Positions 8,694 through 16,587 of a stretch of 64,000 bases of DNA are shown here, piece after piece. Numbering within the stretch: position 1 is the first letter of the stretch; each line of letters opens with the position of its first letter. The stretch covers positions 1-64,000 of the forward strand of contig DATCBN010000103.1 in NCBI GenBank assembly GCA_036511855.1, read 5' to 3'. Position numbers and translations under genes: made by a program. This DNA comes from Candidatus Eremiobacteraceae bacterium (GTDB lineage: Bacteria > Vulcanimicrobiota > Vulcanimicrobiia > Eremiobacterales > Eremiobacteraceae). The notes under the pieces were generated by a model, which was not told the DNA's origin, made no database searches, and was given only the letters and a program-made list of their open reading frames with translations.

Positions 8694-8738
8694 TTGACAC
8701 TGTAGGGGTCAGAGGTTCGAGACCTCTCGTGCCCACCA
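8694..8738 (+). repeat. tRNA-Val(GAC) 3'-half fragment, putative att site, copy 2
   Basis: Anticodon loop to ACCA matches copy 1 except for one base in the T-loop (TTCGAGA). It is preceded by tacgcttttctttcc, shared with copies 4 and 5, so these three share an element-derived left arm. A hairpin with stem CGCCGCAA (8752-8759) and TTGCGGCG (8764-8771) follows. Confidence 0.75.
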
Positions 8739-9144
8739 TCGCAAAGTCTTACGCCGCAAGGGTTTGCGGCGCTTTCGTTGCTGCGCTTGAATCTGACCGA
8801 CCAACTAGATTACACACTTTGTTCGGTCCAATCGGCTCATATTGACCTCGCCTCCCGCTCTTTCGCCGATCGGACTTTGTGGCGATCTACAATCTAAAGC
8901 AATCGATTGGGGCGTTTTCCCTCGTGATCTCTTGCATTTCAACATCGAAGTCCGACCTCACGCCGCGTCGCAACCAAAGCGAAATTTCACTGACCCCAAC
9001 ACGTTCACTGTAGTGGACCATCTAACGGCTCCTGAGTCGAATTAAAAAGGCAATCCCACCAAAAGTTATCGAAATAGCGGATCTGATCATCACTGATGCC
9101 ATTCACCGCTTAACCTTCGCCTTGCGATGCGAATATGTCGCTCG
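8739..9144. other. Intergenic stretch after att copy 2
   Basis: Apart from the tRNA-type hairpin at 8752-8771, I see no supported gene. A single TTACACACTTTG, the unit duplicated at 690-713, occurs at 8811-8822. A 67-codon open frame at 8842 has no recognisable features and no clear ribosome site. Confidence 0.4.
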
Positions 9145-9774
9145 TCAGAATGCTTGTATAAGCGCCGCGGCCGTTTTTTGAAGCAACTTTACTACTTTGT
9201 TGGATCCTTTTTGATGAGTGATGAGAGTATCAAAGACTTCGAGGCTTGTAAGGGCGTGCAGGATATCGATTAGCTCACCCGATCCGCTGCGATTAGGTAA
9301 GCGCTGGACAATCTTGGTAAGAGAGTCGCGGCGCCAGCTCGCTCGCTCAGTCAGCGCGTCACTAACTTCGGTGTCGAGCGCTGCTAACGCATTTAGGCGA
9401 CGTAAGAGCGGGCCTTGAGTCTCCCAGAGATGGCAGAAAACGACAATCAGAATGTTCATGGCTTTTGCCGGATCGGTTTCTTGGAACACTTTACGCATGT
9501 CACGCATGTTCGCTCGTGCTGCAACGTCGTCAAAAAGCGCTTCAAGCAATTTGCCTTTTGAATTGAACTGGTAATAGACCGTCATGCGAGCTACGTTTGC
9601 GCGCCGAGCAATGGCATCGATACTAAACGCCGACGCGTCATGATCCGAGAGAAGCTCGCGCGCGGCGTCGATGATCTTGGAGCGCGTGGCCTCCGTGGCT
9701 GCTAGACGACGCACTCCTGCTTGATAGGGCCTGGGACTCATAGCCTTTCCTTCGCCATCCGTATCCCTTGACAT
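9145..9774 (-). CDS. TetR/AcrR-family regulator
   Basis: The 209-residue protein has a standard N-terminal TetR domain: TRSKIIDAARELLSD, then the helix-turn-helix FSIDAIARRANVARMTVYYQF and a KGKLLEALFDD helix. The C-terminal part is the variable ligand domain. It is transcribed divergently from the SDR gene with only 30 bp between start codons, so it very probably controls that gene and itself. An alternative start at MSPRPYQ (9741) would shorten the N-terminus by 11 residues without touching the domain. Confidence 0.9.
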   Translation of the reverse strand: MSRDTDGEGKAMSPRPYQAGVRRLAATEATRSKIIDAARELLSDHDASAFSIDAIARRANVARMTVYYQFNSKGKLLEALFDDVAARANMRDMRKVFQETDPAKAMNILIVVFCHLWETQGPLLRRLNALAALDTEVSDALTERASWRRDSLTKIVQRLPNRSGSGELIDILHALTSLEVFDTLITHQKGSNKVVKLLQKTAAALIQAF

Positions 9775-9782
9775 TTTTAATC

Positions 9783-9795
9783 ATATAGGCTATAT
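9783..9795. promoter_or_regulatory. Palindromic operator candidate between tetR-type gene and SDR gene
   Basis: ATATAG-G-CTATAT is a perfect inverted repeat of two 6-bp arms around one base. It lies in the 30-bp divergent gap, ten bases from the SDR start codon, where a bound TetR dimer would block both promoters. AT-rich bases around it could also serve as -10 elements, so part of the symmetry may be incidental. Confidence 0.45.
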
Positions 9796-9804
9796 AATTA
9801 TGTC

Positions 9805-10557
9805 ATGGATCGAGTCGCCCTCATTACCGGTGCAACGAGCGCCATCGGCGCTGCCACGGCGCATCTGTTCTCAAAGACGGGATATGCCGTAGCCCTAGTC
9901 GCGCGCCGGCTCCCGCTACTTGAGGCTCTCGCGCACGAGATTGAAGCAGAGGGCGGGCTCGCGCTCGCCATCGAGGCAGACGTGACCCAATCGGTCGCCA
10001 TGGAAGAGATGGTTAAAAAAACCGTGCAGACATTTGGCGGTCTCGATATCGCCTTTAACAACGCTGGCGGCGGAGCGCGTCCTACTCCTCTCGCCGATCT
10101 CAGTCCTGAAGTGTTCTCCGAGGCAGTTAGCGTCAACCTTACCGGAACGTTCTTGAGCATGCGTTCGCAGTTAAAAGCGATGCTCGCGCGCGGGGGTGGC
10201 TCCATCGTCAACATGTCATCTACGGCGGGTCTTCAAGGTGTTGCTGGCCTTGCTCCGTACTGCGCAGGAAAGCATGCCATCATCGGCTTGAGCAAGGCAG
10301 CGGCATTGGATTACGCCGACAAGAATATTCGCATCAACGTCGTCGCTCCCGGACCAATCGCGACCGAACGCACTGATTCCGAGCAACGCAATCGCATCGG
10401 CCGGTATATCCCGGTCCAGCGCGTGGGCGAGCCATCCGAAGTCGCGGAGTTGGTTCGGTGGCTCTGTTCATCCGATGCCCGATTTATTACAGGCGTCGTC
10501 GTACCAATCGACGGCGGGCGCCTCGCCGGTACGCCGTCCTTTGTAGTTGGTTCATGA
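9805..10557 (+). CDS. Short-chain dehydrogenase/reductase
   Basis: The 250-residue protein is a classical SDR. It has the cofactor motif TGATSAIG (residues 8-15), NNAG in the fourth strand region, and an active-site Tyr152-x3-Lys156 (YCAGK) preceded by SSTAG, which carries the catalytic Ser. The C-terminal segment RFITGVVVPIDGG is typical. Arg residues follow the cofactor motif (VARRLP), which favours NADP(H). The substrate cannot be read from sequence. The start is only nine bases from the operator palindrome, with no clear ribosome site, so the message may have a very short leader. Confidence 0.92.
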   Translation: MDRVALITGATSAIGAATAHLFSKTGYAVALVARRLPLLEALAHEIEAEGGLALAIEADVTQSVAMEEMVKKTVQTFGGLDIAFNNAGGGARPTPLADLSPEVFSEAVSVNLTGTFLSMRSQLKAMLARGGGSIVNMSSTAGLQGVAGLAPYCAGKHAIIGLSKAAALDYADKNIRINVVAPGPIATERTDSEQRNRIGRYIPVQRVGEPSEVAELVRWLCSSDARFITGVVVPIDGGRLAGTPSFVVGS

Positions 10558-10991
10558 AGGTCAATGAGGTGCTGCTTTTGGGGCACGTTCTTTTCACGAC
10601 GGCGGGCTACGTGGGTCTGATCGCCGCGAACGCGTACGTTCTCTTCTTGTCGCGGAGTCGAGATCCACACGCAATCCGCCTGGGACTAACGGCTTGGCGC
10701 CATTGCTCTCAGGTTTTCGGGCCGTTCTTACTCATCGGAGTTTTCTTCGGATTTGGGCTCGCCTCTGCGATGCACGTTTCCCTTGGCGGTTTATGGTTGG
10801 TGACGACGTATATTCTTATCGTCGCGGCCATTGCCGTGCAAGCATCAGTGATGGTGCCGTGGCAATTGCGCAGCAACCCCATGCTTGAAGCCGGCATCGT
10901 CCCCCGAATGACACCTGTTGTCCTCGTGCTGATCCTCTCATGCGTCTTCTATACTTCTATTCTTTGGTTAATGCTGGCACGTCCGGAATAG
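10554..10991 (+). CDS. Four-helix membrane protein, DUF2269-like
   Basis: The start codon overlaps the SDR stop (ATGA), so the two are co-translated. The 145 residues form four membrane helices with a basic loop between helices one and two. The arrangement resembles DUF2269-type integral membrane proteins of unknown function. It is presumably under the same TetR control as the SDR gene. Confidence 0.65.
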   Translation: MKVNEVLLLGHVLFTTAGYVGLIAANAYVLFLSRSRDPHAIRLGLTAWRHCSQVFGPFLLIGVFFGFGLASAMHVSLGGLWLVTTYILIVAAIAVQASVMVPWQLRSNPMLEAGIVPRMTPVVLVLILSCVFYTSILWLMLARPE

Positions 10992-11318
10992 AGGCCCTGG
11001 GCGCTTGGCGCAACAGAAAGGGAGTCGCAACCCGCGGCTGTCTTTTGTTCTTCGGCAGCCGGTTGAGTCGGATTGTTGAGCGGGTTGTTGTACACCGCTA
11101 CCGGGGGTCCAAGTGGATACATGGAGCTGACCCGGTTTAGCGGACACTACCGCATTTGCGGAACCGACCGGTCGGGTCAAAACATTTACTCGGTGCACAC
11201 TCAAGTGCACACTATATGGTAGACACTAGTGGACGCTGGTAGGCATTCGTGCACTCCCGAAAGCGACTGAAAGCCTGTCAAATGTGCGCTAGCTCAGGTG
11301 GAAAATGTCCGAACCACA
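10992..11318. other. Intergenic stretch with a tandem repeat before att copy 3
   Basis: No gene is supported. GTGCACAC occurs at 11193-11200 and again at 11205-11212. One frame across it, GAHSSAHYMVDTSGRW, ends at TAG, which is like the short duplicated tails before other att copies. The bases gctagctcaggtgg near 11288-11301 resemble a tRNA D-arm, but the stem partner is missing, so copy 3 is also not an intact tRNA. Confidence 0.35.
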
Positions 11319-11363
11319 TTGACACTGTAGGGGTCAGAGGCTCGAGACCTCTCGTGCCCACCA
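11319..11363 (+). repeat. tRNA-Val(GAC) 3'-half fragment, putative att site, copy 3
   Basis: Anticodon loop to ACCA is conserved, with one change in the T-loop (CTCGAGA). The left flank (ccgaaccaca) matches copy 1. The hairpin after it is truncated: the 5' stem ACGCCGCAA is present at 11376-11384, but the sequence then departs (gggtttaagac). Confidence 0.72.
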
Positions 11364-11451
11364 TCACAAAGCCTTACGCCGCAAGGGTTTAAGACTTTCC
11401 TGATTTCCTGAATTCTCGATTTCGCCGTAGACGGTCTCTAGGTACTGCTAA

Positions 11452-12756
11452 TCAGACTGCGGACGCATGGCGCCCGTGCAACGAAGATAAATATGCATCG
11501 AAACAGGACGCCACGTTTCGCGCGAACAGTCTTCCAACCGGCGTCAAGATTATCTCATCATCTTGAAACCTCACGATGCCATCAGTCTCGAATGGCGTGA
11601 GCGCCGCACTTTCCACGAGCAATGGAATGGCTTCCGACACCGACACGCGACCGCGCGTCATTATGCTTTCGATGATTGCCCGCCTCGCGATATCGTCGGG
11701 CGCAAGGACGCAGCCGCGTGAGGCCACCGAGTCGTCCGCAACGTTTTCAATGTAGCGCCTCACGTCCGGCTGGTTCTGTGCAAATGCATCTTGCGACGCC
11801 GAAATGGCGCTGGAGCCGACGCCGACAAGCGCCTCGGTTCGGCCCGGTGTGTATCCCATAAACGTGCGGTTGACGTCGTTTCGCAGGTCGGCCTCCGCAA
11901 GCGCATCACCGGCAGCCGCGAAGTGGTCGATGCCGATATGTCGATACCCGGCGGCAACAAACGTTTTCACGCTGTCCATTATCATGCCGAACTTTTCTAG
12001 TCGATTCGGTAGCGCGTTCTCGTAAGCGCGTTGCGCGCGATTGACCCAAGGCACGTGCGCGTACGCGTACGCCGCTAGCCGATTCGGCTTCATGGTCAGC
12101 ACCTGCGCGATCGTTAGCGCGAACGACGCTCGCGTTTGCATTGGCAAACCGTAGATGAGGTCGATGTTGACGCCAGCTATTTCGAATTCGCGCGCCCATT
12201 GCACGGCCATCTGCGTCTGCTCTAGCGTTTGAAGCCGATTGATAGCGCGCTGCGTTGCTTCTTGGATATCTTGCACGCCGAAGCTTATGCGGTTGAAGCC
12301 CATGGCAGCGATCAGCGCTATTTGACCGCGAGAGGCCAATCGTGGGTCTACTTCGATCGATATCTCGGCGTCATCGGCCAATGAAAAACGTGTCGCAACC
12401 ATGCGGAAAAGCCGAGCGATCTGAGCAGCCGAAAGACTGTTCGGTGTTCCACCGCCCCAATGCAGCCAGCGTATCGCAACTTTGCCGATACGCATGGCTA
12501 TACTGTTAAGTTCGCATTCAACCGCGTCGAGGTAGCGGTCGACTAGGGCTGTATCCTTGGTGATCAAACGATTGCATGCGCAATACCGACATAGCGATGG
12601 ACAGAAAGGCACATGAACGTAAAGCGCTATTGCACGTGTGGATGAGCTTGGCACGATCGCCGCGACGATTCGATCGCGCGCTTGCGTCGGATCGTGATGC
12701 CATGCTGGAACCGTCGGATAGCTTGTGTAGCGCGGAAGCGGGCGGTCGTAGCGCAC
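11452..12756 (-). CDS. hemN: Oxygen-independent coproporphyrinogen III oxidase (radical SAM)
   Basis: The 434-residue protein has the HemN hallmarks: PRYTSYPT near the N-terminus, the radical-SAM cluster Cys52-x3-Cys56-x2-Cys59-x-Cys61 (CPSLCRYCAC), HWGGGTPN, SFGVQD and a C-terminal FMGYT region. It decarboxylates coproporphyrinogen III to protoporphyrinogen IX without oxygen in the cytosol. Its place in the same module as an anaerobic aromatic pathway fits an anoxic programme. No other haem genes are adjacent. The alternative HemW, the haem chaperone, is less likely because the HemN-specific N-terminal motif is present. Confidence 0.88.
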   Translation of the reverse strand: MRYDRPLPRYTSYPTVPAWHHDPTQARDRIVAAIVPSSSTRAIALYVHVPFCPSLCRYCACNRLITKDTALVDRYLDAVECELNSIAMRIGKVAIRWLHWGGGTPNSLSAAQIARLFRMVATRFSLADDAEISIEVDPRLASRGQIALIAAMGFNRISFGVQDIQEATQRAINRLQTLEQTQMAVQWAREFEIAGVNIDLIYGLPMQTRASFALTIAQVLTMKPNRLAAYAYAHVPWVNRAQRAYENALPNRLEKFGMIMDSVKTFVAAGYRHIGIDHFAAAGDALAEADLRNDVNRTFMGYTPGRTEALVGVGSSAISASQDAFAQNQPDVRRYIENVADDSVASRGCVLAPDDIARRAIIESIMTRGRVSVSEAIPLLVESAALTPFETDGIVRFQDDEIILTPVGRLFARNVASCFDAYLSSLHGRHASAV

Positions 12757-12836
12757 GACCAGATTCTCCCATTCCGTTTCCGGCGGGAAGGCTACCTCAA
12801 TAGAATCGACAGGATCTGTGCTAATGAGCTGACGCC

Positions 12837-13193
12837 TCAGGTGTGGGCCATTTCCATCATAACGGCGATCTCATCCGGATTCCACGTCGTGAATAAATCT
12901 GCCACGGTGATCCAGCGCTGGCGCAAACGGGACACCCGCGGATCGCCGATCACGGACGTGGCTGGCCTCTCAGTGGCTTTCTGGGCTACTGTACCATCTT
13001 TGTTTGGCGATACGCGTGAACTCCGCGCGAAGAAGTCATGTAGGTCGGCTGGGATACGGTGCCGCAGCGCCTGGAGTTTCGCAGAAACAACGTTTGCGAT
13101 GTTAATGTAGCGAATCGCAGATCGCTGCCATGGCGTACACCAGCCCGCGGGAAGGGTGCCTGACGCCAGACCCGGGAACGTGCAAGCATCCAT
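12837..13193 (-). CDS. Possible short gene or gene remnant, not recognised
   Basis: The frame reads about 118 codons upstream of hemN on the same strand. The part after YINIANVV has a soluble, helical look (LQALRHRIPADLHDFF, ADLFTTWNPDEIAVMMEMAH) that vaguely recalls the C-terminal helices of a small regulator. The possible ATG at 13191-13193 sits inside a CATG shared with the opposite start of the MaoC gene, which is awkward for two real genes. It could be a truncated regulator or a chance frame. Confidence 0.25.
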   Translation of the reverse strand: MDACTFPGLASGTLPAGWCTPWQRSAIRYINIANVVSAKLQALRHRIPADLHDFFARSSRVSPNKDGTVAQKATERPATSVIGDPRVSRLRQRWITVADLFTTWNPDEIAVMMEMAHT

Positions 13194-13647
13194 GAGGACC
13201 AGCGTGCGCGGCGTCGAAGGCCTCAAAGCACTCGCCGGCGCGGAAATTCCTCCGAGCCCGTGGCTCAAGATCACTCAAGAGCGTGTGGATGCATTCGCAT
13301 TGGCCACCGACGACGCGCAGTGGATACACGTAGATCGCGACCGCGCGAGAGACGGACCGTACGGCGCAACGGTGGCGCACGGTTACCTGACACTGTCGCT
13401 GATTCCGCACCTATGGCGTCAGGCCGTGCAGATAAATGAAGTTCGAATGTCCGTGAATTATGGGCTTAACAAGGTACGCTTCCCTGCACCACTCATCGTG
13501 CCGTCGCGCGTGCGGGCCCACTTCAGGGTTCGAGATGTAAAAGTTATTCGCAACTCGGTGAGGTCGAGCGTTCTGGTGACGATTGAGCGCGAGGGTTCCG
13601 ACAAACCCGTGTGCGTTGCTGAGTTGCTCTTGCTCCACTACCCGTAG
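13192..13647 (+). CDS. MaoC-like hydratase (R-specific enoyl-CoA hydratase type)
   Basis: The 151-residue hotdog-fold protein has the hydratase segment ATDDAQWIHVDRDRA, with Asp and His in the places of the usual GDxNPxH motif, followed by GPYGATVAHGYLTLS. Such enzymes add water to trans-2-enoyl-CoA, giving (R)-3-hydroxyacyl-CoA. It lies upstream of the benzoyl-CoA genes and could serve later ring-opened acyl-CoA intermediates, but this is inference. The start at 13192 is preferred because the preceding codons have no domain content. Confidence 0.85.
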   Translation: MRTSVRGVEGLKALAGAEIPPSPWLKITQERVDAFALATDDAQWIHVDRDRARDGPYGATVAHGYLTLSLIPHLWRQAVQINEVRMSVNYGLNKVRFPAPLIVPSRVRAHFRVRDVKVIRNSVRSSVLVTIEREGSDKPVCVAELLLLHYP

Positions 13648-13657
13648 GGGCGCACCG

Positions 13658-14299
13658 TTGAAACTTGGAGCAAGTCCGGAAGCCACCGTTGCGGTCGACA
13701 ATCGCGGCATAATCGTCGCTTGGAACGACGCGGCGGAACAACTCCTCGGCTGGACTGCTCGGCATGCCCTGGGTAAGCCGTGTCACGAGGTCATGCATGG
13801 AAGCACGCCGGCGGGCGCACCCGTGTGCTCTCGCGATTGCGCGATCGTCCAACTCTGCCGCGAAGGCAAAGCTGCTCGCCGGTTTGAGATGGTAGCGAAT
13901 CGTCCCGACGGCGCGGACGTATGGCTCGACGTCACCACCGTTACCGTGGACGACGAGGGGCAGTCCGTCGCCGTTCACGTCTTATGCGAGAGCGTGGCGA
14001 GCCGGCGCATGGCCGCGGTCGCAGAAGACGTCGCGCATCGCCTGGCAAACGCCCGCCCCGACGCAGCGACCGAGGAGAATGCGCAACCGGACCTCCGGCG
14101 CGTCCTCACGCCGCGGGAGCTGGACGTATTGCAATTGCTTGCCGCCGGTTTGAGCACTGACAATATCGGCCGGCAGTTGGGCCTGTCGCGAGCGACAGTG
14201 CGAAGCCACGTCCAAAACTTGCTGCCCAAGCTCGGCGTACACTCGCGGATCGAAGCCGCGGTCGTGGCACTGAAAGCCGGCTTAGTGCATCTGCACTAG
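13658..14299 (+). CDS. PAS-domain LuxR-type transcriptional regulator with Cys-rich PAS
   Basis: A PAS domain covers roughly residues 5-115 (VAVDNRGIIVAWNDAAEQLLGW). It is followed by a C-terminal LuxR helix-turn-helix with LTPRELDVLQLLAAGLS and IGRQLGLSRATVRSHVQNLLPKLG split over its helices. In the PAS domain, PCHEVMHG and CSRDCAIVQLC give four or five Cys, as seen in PAS proteins suspected of redox or metal sensing. The start is taken as TTG 13658, after TAGGGG; the frame is open further upstream but overlaps the MaoC gene. It lacks a receiver domain, so it probably senses a signal directly. It is a candidate controller of the downstream aromatic pathway. Confidence 0.8.
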   Translation: MKLGASPEATVAVDNRGIIVAWNDAAEQLLGWTARHALGKPCHEVMHGSTPAGAPVCSRDCAIVQLCREGKAARRFEMVANRPDGADVWLDVTTVTVDDEGQSVAVHVLCESVASRRMAAVAEDVAHRLANARPDAATEENAQPDLRRVLTPRELDVLQLLAAGLSTDNIGRQLGLSRATVRSHVQNLLPKLGVHSRIEAAVVALKAGLVHLH

Positions 14300-14353
14300 C
14301 AAACTCCGGCATATTGCGCTTGTGAGCGTGAGACAACCTCAGCTATGATGAAT

Positions 14354-14374
14354 TCGAACGAACGCTCGAACGAA
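14354..14374. promoter_or_regulatory. Direct-repeat operator candidate upstream of the TetR gene
   Basis: Two identical 9-bp copies of TCGAACGAA lie three bases apart, so their starts are 12 bp apart, just over one helical turn. They end 22 bases before the TTG start of the TetR gene that heads the aromatic operon. The position suits autoregulation by that protein or binding of the PAS-LuxR protein. Confidence 0.45.
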
Positions 14375-14396
14375 GAGCTGCGTTCGGAGAAGCACA

Positions 14397-14990
14397 TTGA
14401 CGACATACGATTTGCGCTTGCGAGTAGCGCTCGACGCCGCAGAGCGCGTCTTCGCCGAAAAGGATTATGGTTTGGCCACGATGCGCGACGTGGCCGCCGC
14501 CGCGGGTCTTAGCATCGCGGGACTCTACTACTACCTACCAAGCAAACAACGTGCTCTGTTCCTCGTCTGCGAGCGCACGCTAGCCGCCCTCATGGAAAGC
14601 CTCGACCGGGCCCTGACCGCTTTGCCCGATCCCGAAGATCAACTCCATGCCCTCGTCCGCGAGCACGTCGGCTTCATCACCCGCAAGCCGGCAGCATACC
14701 GCGCGCTCCTGCTCGTCGACGCGTTGGATGGGGCGGGTAGGGCCACGATCTTGGAGCTGCGTCGGCGCTATTTCGCGCGTGTAGCCGATCTTGTCATCGC
14801 CGTCCAACAGGAACGACCCTCATCGATTTCCACGCGTGTTGCCACTGCCGCTCTGTTCGGGATGATGAATTGGGCGCCGACGTGGCATCATGTCGGCGAT
14901 GCGACCGACACGGCGCGGATCGCGGACGAAATGACAATGCTGTTTCTGCGCGGTGTGATCGCACGCAAGCCCTCGGAGCTCATCGCGTGA
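14397..14990 (+). CDS. TetR-family regulator heading the benzoyl-CoA operon
   Basis: The 197-residue protein has an N-terminal TetR domain (ALDAAERVFAEKDYG, then TMRDVAAAAGLSIAGLYYYL and KQRALFLVCERTL) and a C-terminal ligand domain with a Trp-rich segment (MMNWAPTWHHV). The start is TTG at 14397 with GGAG ten bases upstream. Its stop overlaps the GTG start of the next gene, so regulator and enzymes form one transcript. TetR proteins in acyl-CoA operons often respond to CoA thioesters; benzoyl-CoA or a pathway product would be a natural ligand here. Confidence 0.88.
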   Translation: MTTYDLRLRVALDAAERVFAEKDYGLATMRDVAAAAGLSIAGLYYYLPSKQRALFLVCERTLAALMESLDRALTALPDPEDQLHALVREHVGFITRKPAAYRALLLVDALDGAGRATILELRRRYFARVADLVIAVQQERPSSISTRVATAALFGMMNWAPTWHHVGDATDTARIADEMTMLFLRGVIARKPSELIA

Positions 14991-15748
14991 GCGGCCGAAT
15001 TCAAGTCCGCAGCGACGGCAGGCTCGGCCGGATCACACTAGCCGCCGGGTCCCTCAACATTCTCGATACCGATGACGTGCGCGCGATTGAACGGGCAGTG
15101 CATGAACTTGGGGGACGTCCGGTCATACTACTTGACGCTGCAGGCGATCGCGCGTTTTCCGCCGGCATGGACGTGTCAGACCACTCCCCGGATCGTGCTT
15201 CCGCTATGCTCGCAGCGCTTGCCGAAATGGCGGATGCGTTCCGCACGACCTCGTCGGTCACGGTAGCAAAGGTCGACGCACCGGCGCTCGGCGGTGGCTT
15301 CGAACTCGTGCTGCTCTGTGATCTTGCGGTCTGCTCTGAACGTGCATCGTTCGCGCTCCCGGAGATCAAATTGGCTGCGCTCCCGCCGATCGCGTGCTCA
15401 CTTTTGCCGGCCGCCGTGGGCGAGCGACGGGCTTTGGAGCTCATCCTCACAGGCCGCAAGCTGGACGCGGCGGCGGCCGAGCAGTGGGGCATCATCTCGC
15501 GCGCAGTTCCGCACGATGCGCTCGACGAGCACATCTCGGAGCTTTGCGGCGCATTGCTCTCGCTCTCCGAAGACGCGTTACGATGCTGCAAACGGGCAGC
15601 GCGCTCGCGCGACGCAGGCGACGCTATGCGGATCTACACCGACGTTTTGCTTCACACCCGCGATGCCGCGGAAGGCATTCAGTCGTTCATCGAGCGACGA
15701 GCGCCGACATGGAACTGGCAGCACGAACTTGAGGAGGTCGCCCCATGA
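14987..15748 (+). CDS. dch: Crotonase-family hydratase, probable cyclohexa-1,5-dienecarbonyl-CoA hydratase
   Basis: The 253-residue crotonase-fold protein has the oxyanion-hole segments SAGMDVSD and ALGGGFELVLLCDLAV. It is the size of the dienoyl-CoA hydratase that follows benzoyl-CoA reductase. Identification rests on position: it is encoded with an Oah-like hydrolase, a Had-like dehydrogenase and the reductase itself, and the pathway needs such a hydratase. The GTG start overlaps the stop of the TetR gene, and the stop overlaps the next start (ATGA). It could instead be a general enoyl-CoA hydratase. Confidence 0.68.
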   Translation: MSGRIQVRSDGRLGRITLAAGSLNILDTDDVRAIERAVHELGGRPVILLDAAGDRAFSAGMDVSDHSPDRASAMLAALAEMADAFRTTSSVTVAKVDAPALGGGFELVLLCDLAVCSERASFALPEIKLAALPPIACSLLPAAVGERRALELILTGRKLDAAAAEQWGIISRAVPHDALDEHISELCGALLSLSEDALRCCKRAARSRDAGDAMRIYTDVLLHTRDAAEGIQSFIERRAPTWNWQHELEEVAP

Positions 15749-16587
15749 AGCCAATGGTGCTAGACGAGCTACGGCCTGGCGTAGCGGATGACGTCCTATA
15801 CGATGCCCGAGATAACGTTGCGACGATCACGCTCAACCGGCCGGGCTCTTACAACGCCTATACCACCGATACGTTGCGGCGATTGCATGAAGCGCTTCGG
15901 CGGGCGATGTGGGATGACGAATCCGGCGTCGTCGTCATCACCGGCGTGGGCCGGGCAGCGTTTTGCACCGGCGGCGACGTCAAGGAATATGAGGAACGTT
16001 ATGTTCAAAGTCCGGATGAATTTTGGAAGTACATGGTGCTCTTTCAGGACTGCATCGACGCGATTCGTGGGATGGGCAAACCAACCATAGCACGGCTGAA
16101 CGGCATGGCGGTCGGCGGCGGCAACGAGATCAACATGGCCTGCGACTTGGCGATCGCAGCGGATCACGTGACGCTTCGTCACGTCGGCGTGAAGGTCGGC
16201 AGCGTCGCCGCAGGCGGCGCGACCCAATGGTTGCCGATCATGGTCGGCGACCGGCGTGCGCGCGAGATGCTATTCTTGTGCGAACCGATCAGCGCGCAGC
16301 AGGCGTTCGATTGGGGACTCGTCAATCGCGTCGTTCCATTTGAACAACTTGACGCGACCGTGCGCGAGATGTGCGACAAGCTGCTCGACACGTTCCCAGG
16401 CTGTATGCGCTATACGCAGTGCCAGGTCAACTATTGGAAAGATCAGGCGTGGCATGCCACGATTGGTCACGCGCGCGAGTGGTTGGCGCTCCACTTCGCG
16501 AATCCGGAAACGGCCGAAGGCATGCGCGCCTTCGTCGAGAAGCGCGCGCCCGACTACGCAGGAATACGCCGCCGGCGAGCGCGATGA
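15745..16587 (+). CDS. oah: 6-oxocyclohex-1-ene-carbonyl-CoA hydrolase-like crotonase
   Basis: The 280-residue protein shares a run of motifs that I know from Oah/BamA ring-opening hydrolases: FCTGGDVKEYEE, KPTIARLNGMAVGGGNEI, GGATQWLPIMVG, LCEPISAQQAFDWG, TFPGCMRYT and SRAWLAL-like REWLALHF. These enzymes hydrolyse the oxo-enoyl-CoA ring to 3-hydroxypimelyl-CoA. It is shorter than the Oah proteins I recall, which are about 370-380 residues; the region between the LCEP motif and the TFP motif lacks an insertion of several tens of residues. It overlaps its neighbours by four bases on both sides. Confidence 0.75.
   Translation: MKPMVLDELRPGVADDVLYDARDNVATITLNRPGSYNAYTTDTLRRLHEALRRAMWDDESGVVVITGVGRAAFCTGGDVKEYEERYVQSPDEFWKYMVLFQDCIDAIRGMGKPTIARLNGMAVGGGNEINMACDLAIAADHVTLRHVGVKVGSVAAGGATQWLPIMVGDRRAREMLFLCEPISAQQAFDWGLVNRVVPFEQLDATVREMCDKLLDTFPGCMRYTQCQVNYWKDQAWHATIGHAREWLALHFANPETAEGMRAFVEKRAPDYAGIRRRRAR

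Noticed and set aside
11125-11155. Insertion-sequence end (TGACCCGGTTTAGCGGACAC)
   Set aside because: It resembles the ends of some IS elements, but there is no matching inverted end or transposase nearby.
11288-11363. A complete tRNA-Val gene at att copy 3
   Set aside because: A D-arm-like stretch (tagctcaggtgg) precedes the fragment, but the second D-stem strand and an acceptor strand complementary to CGTGCCC are missing, so no cloverleaf closes.
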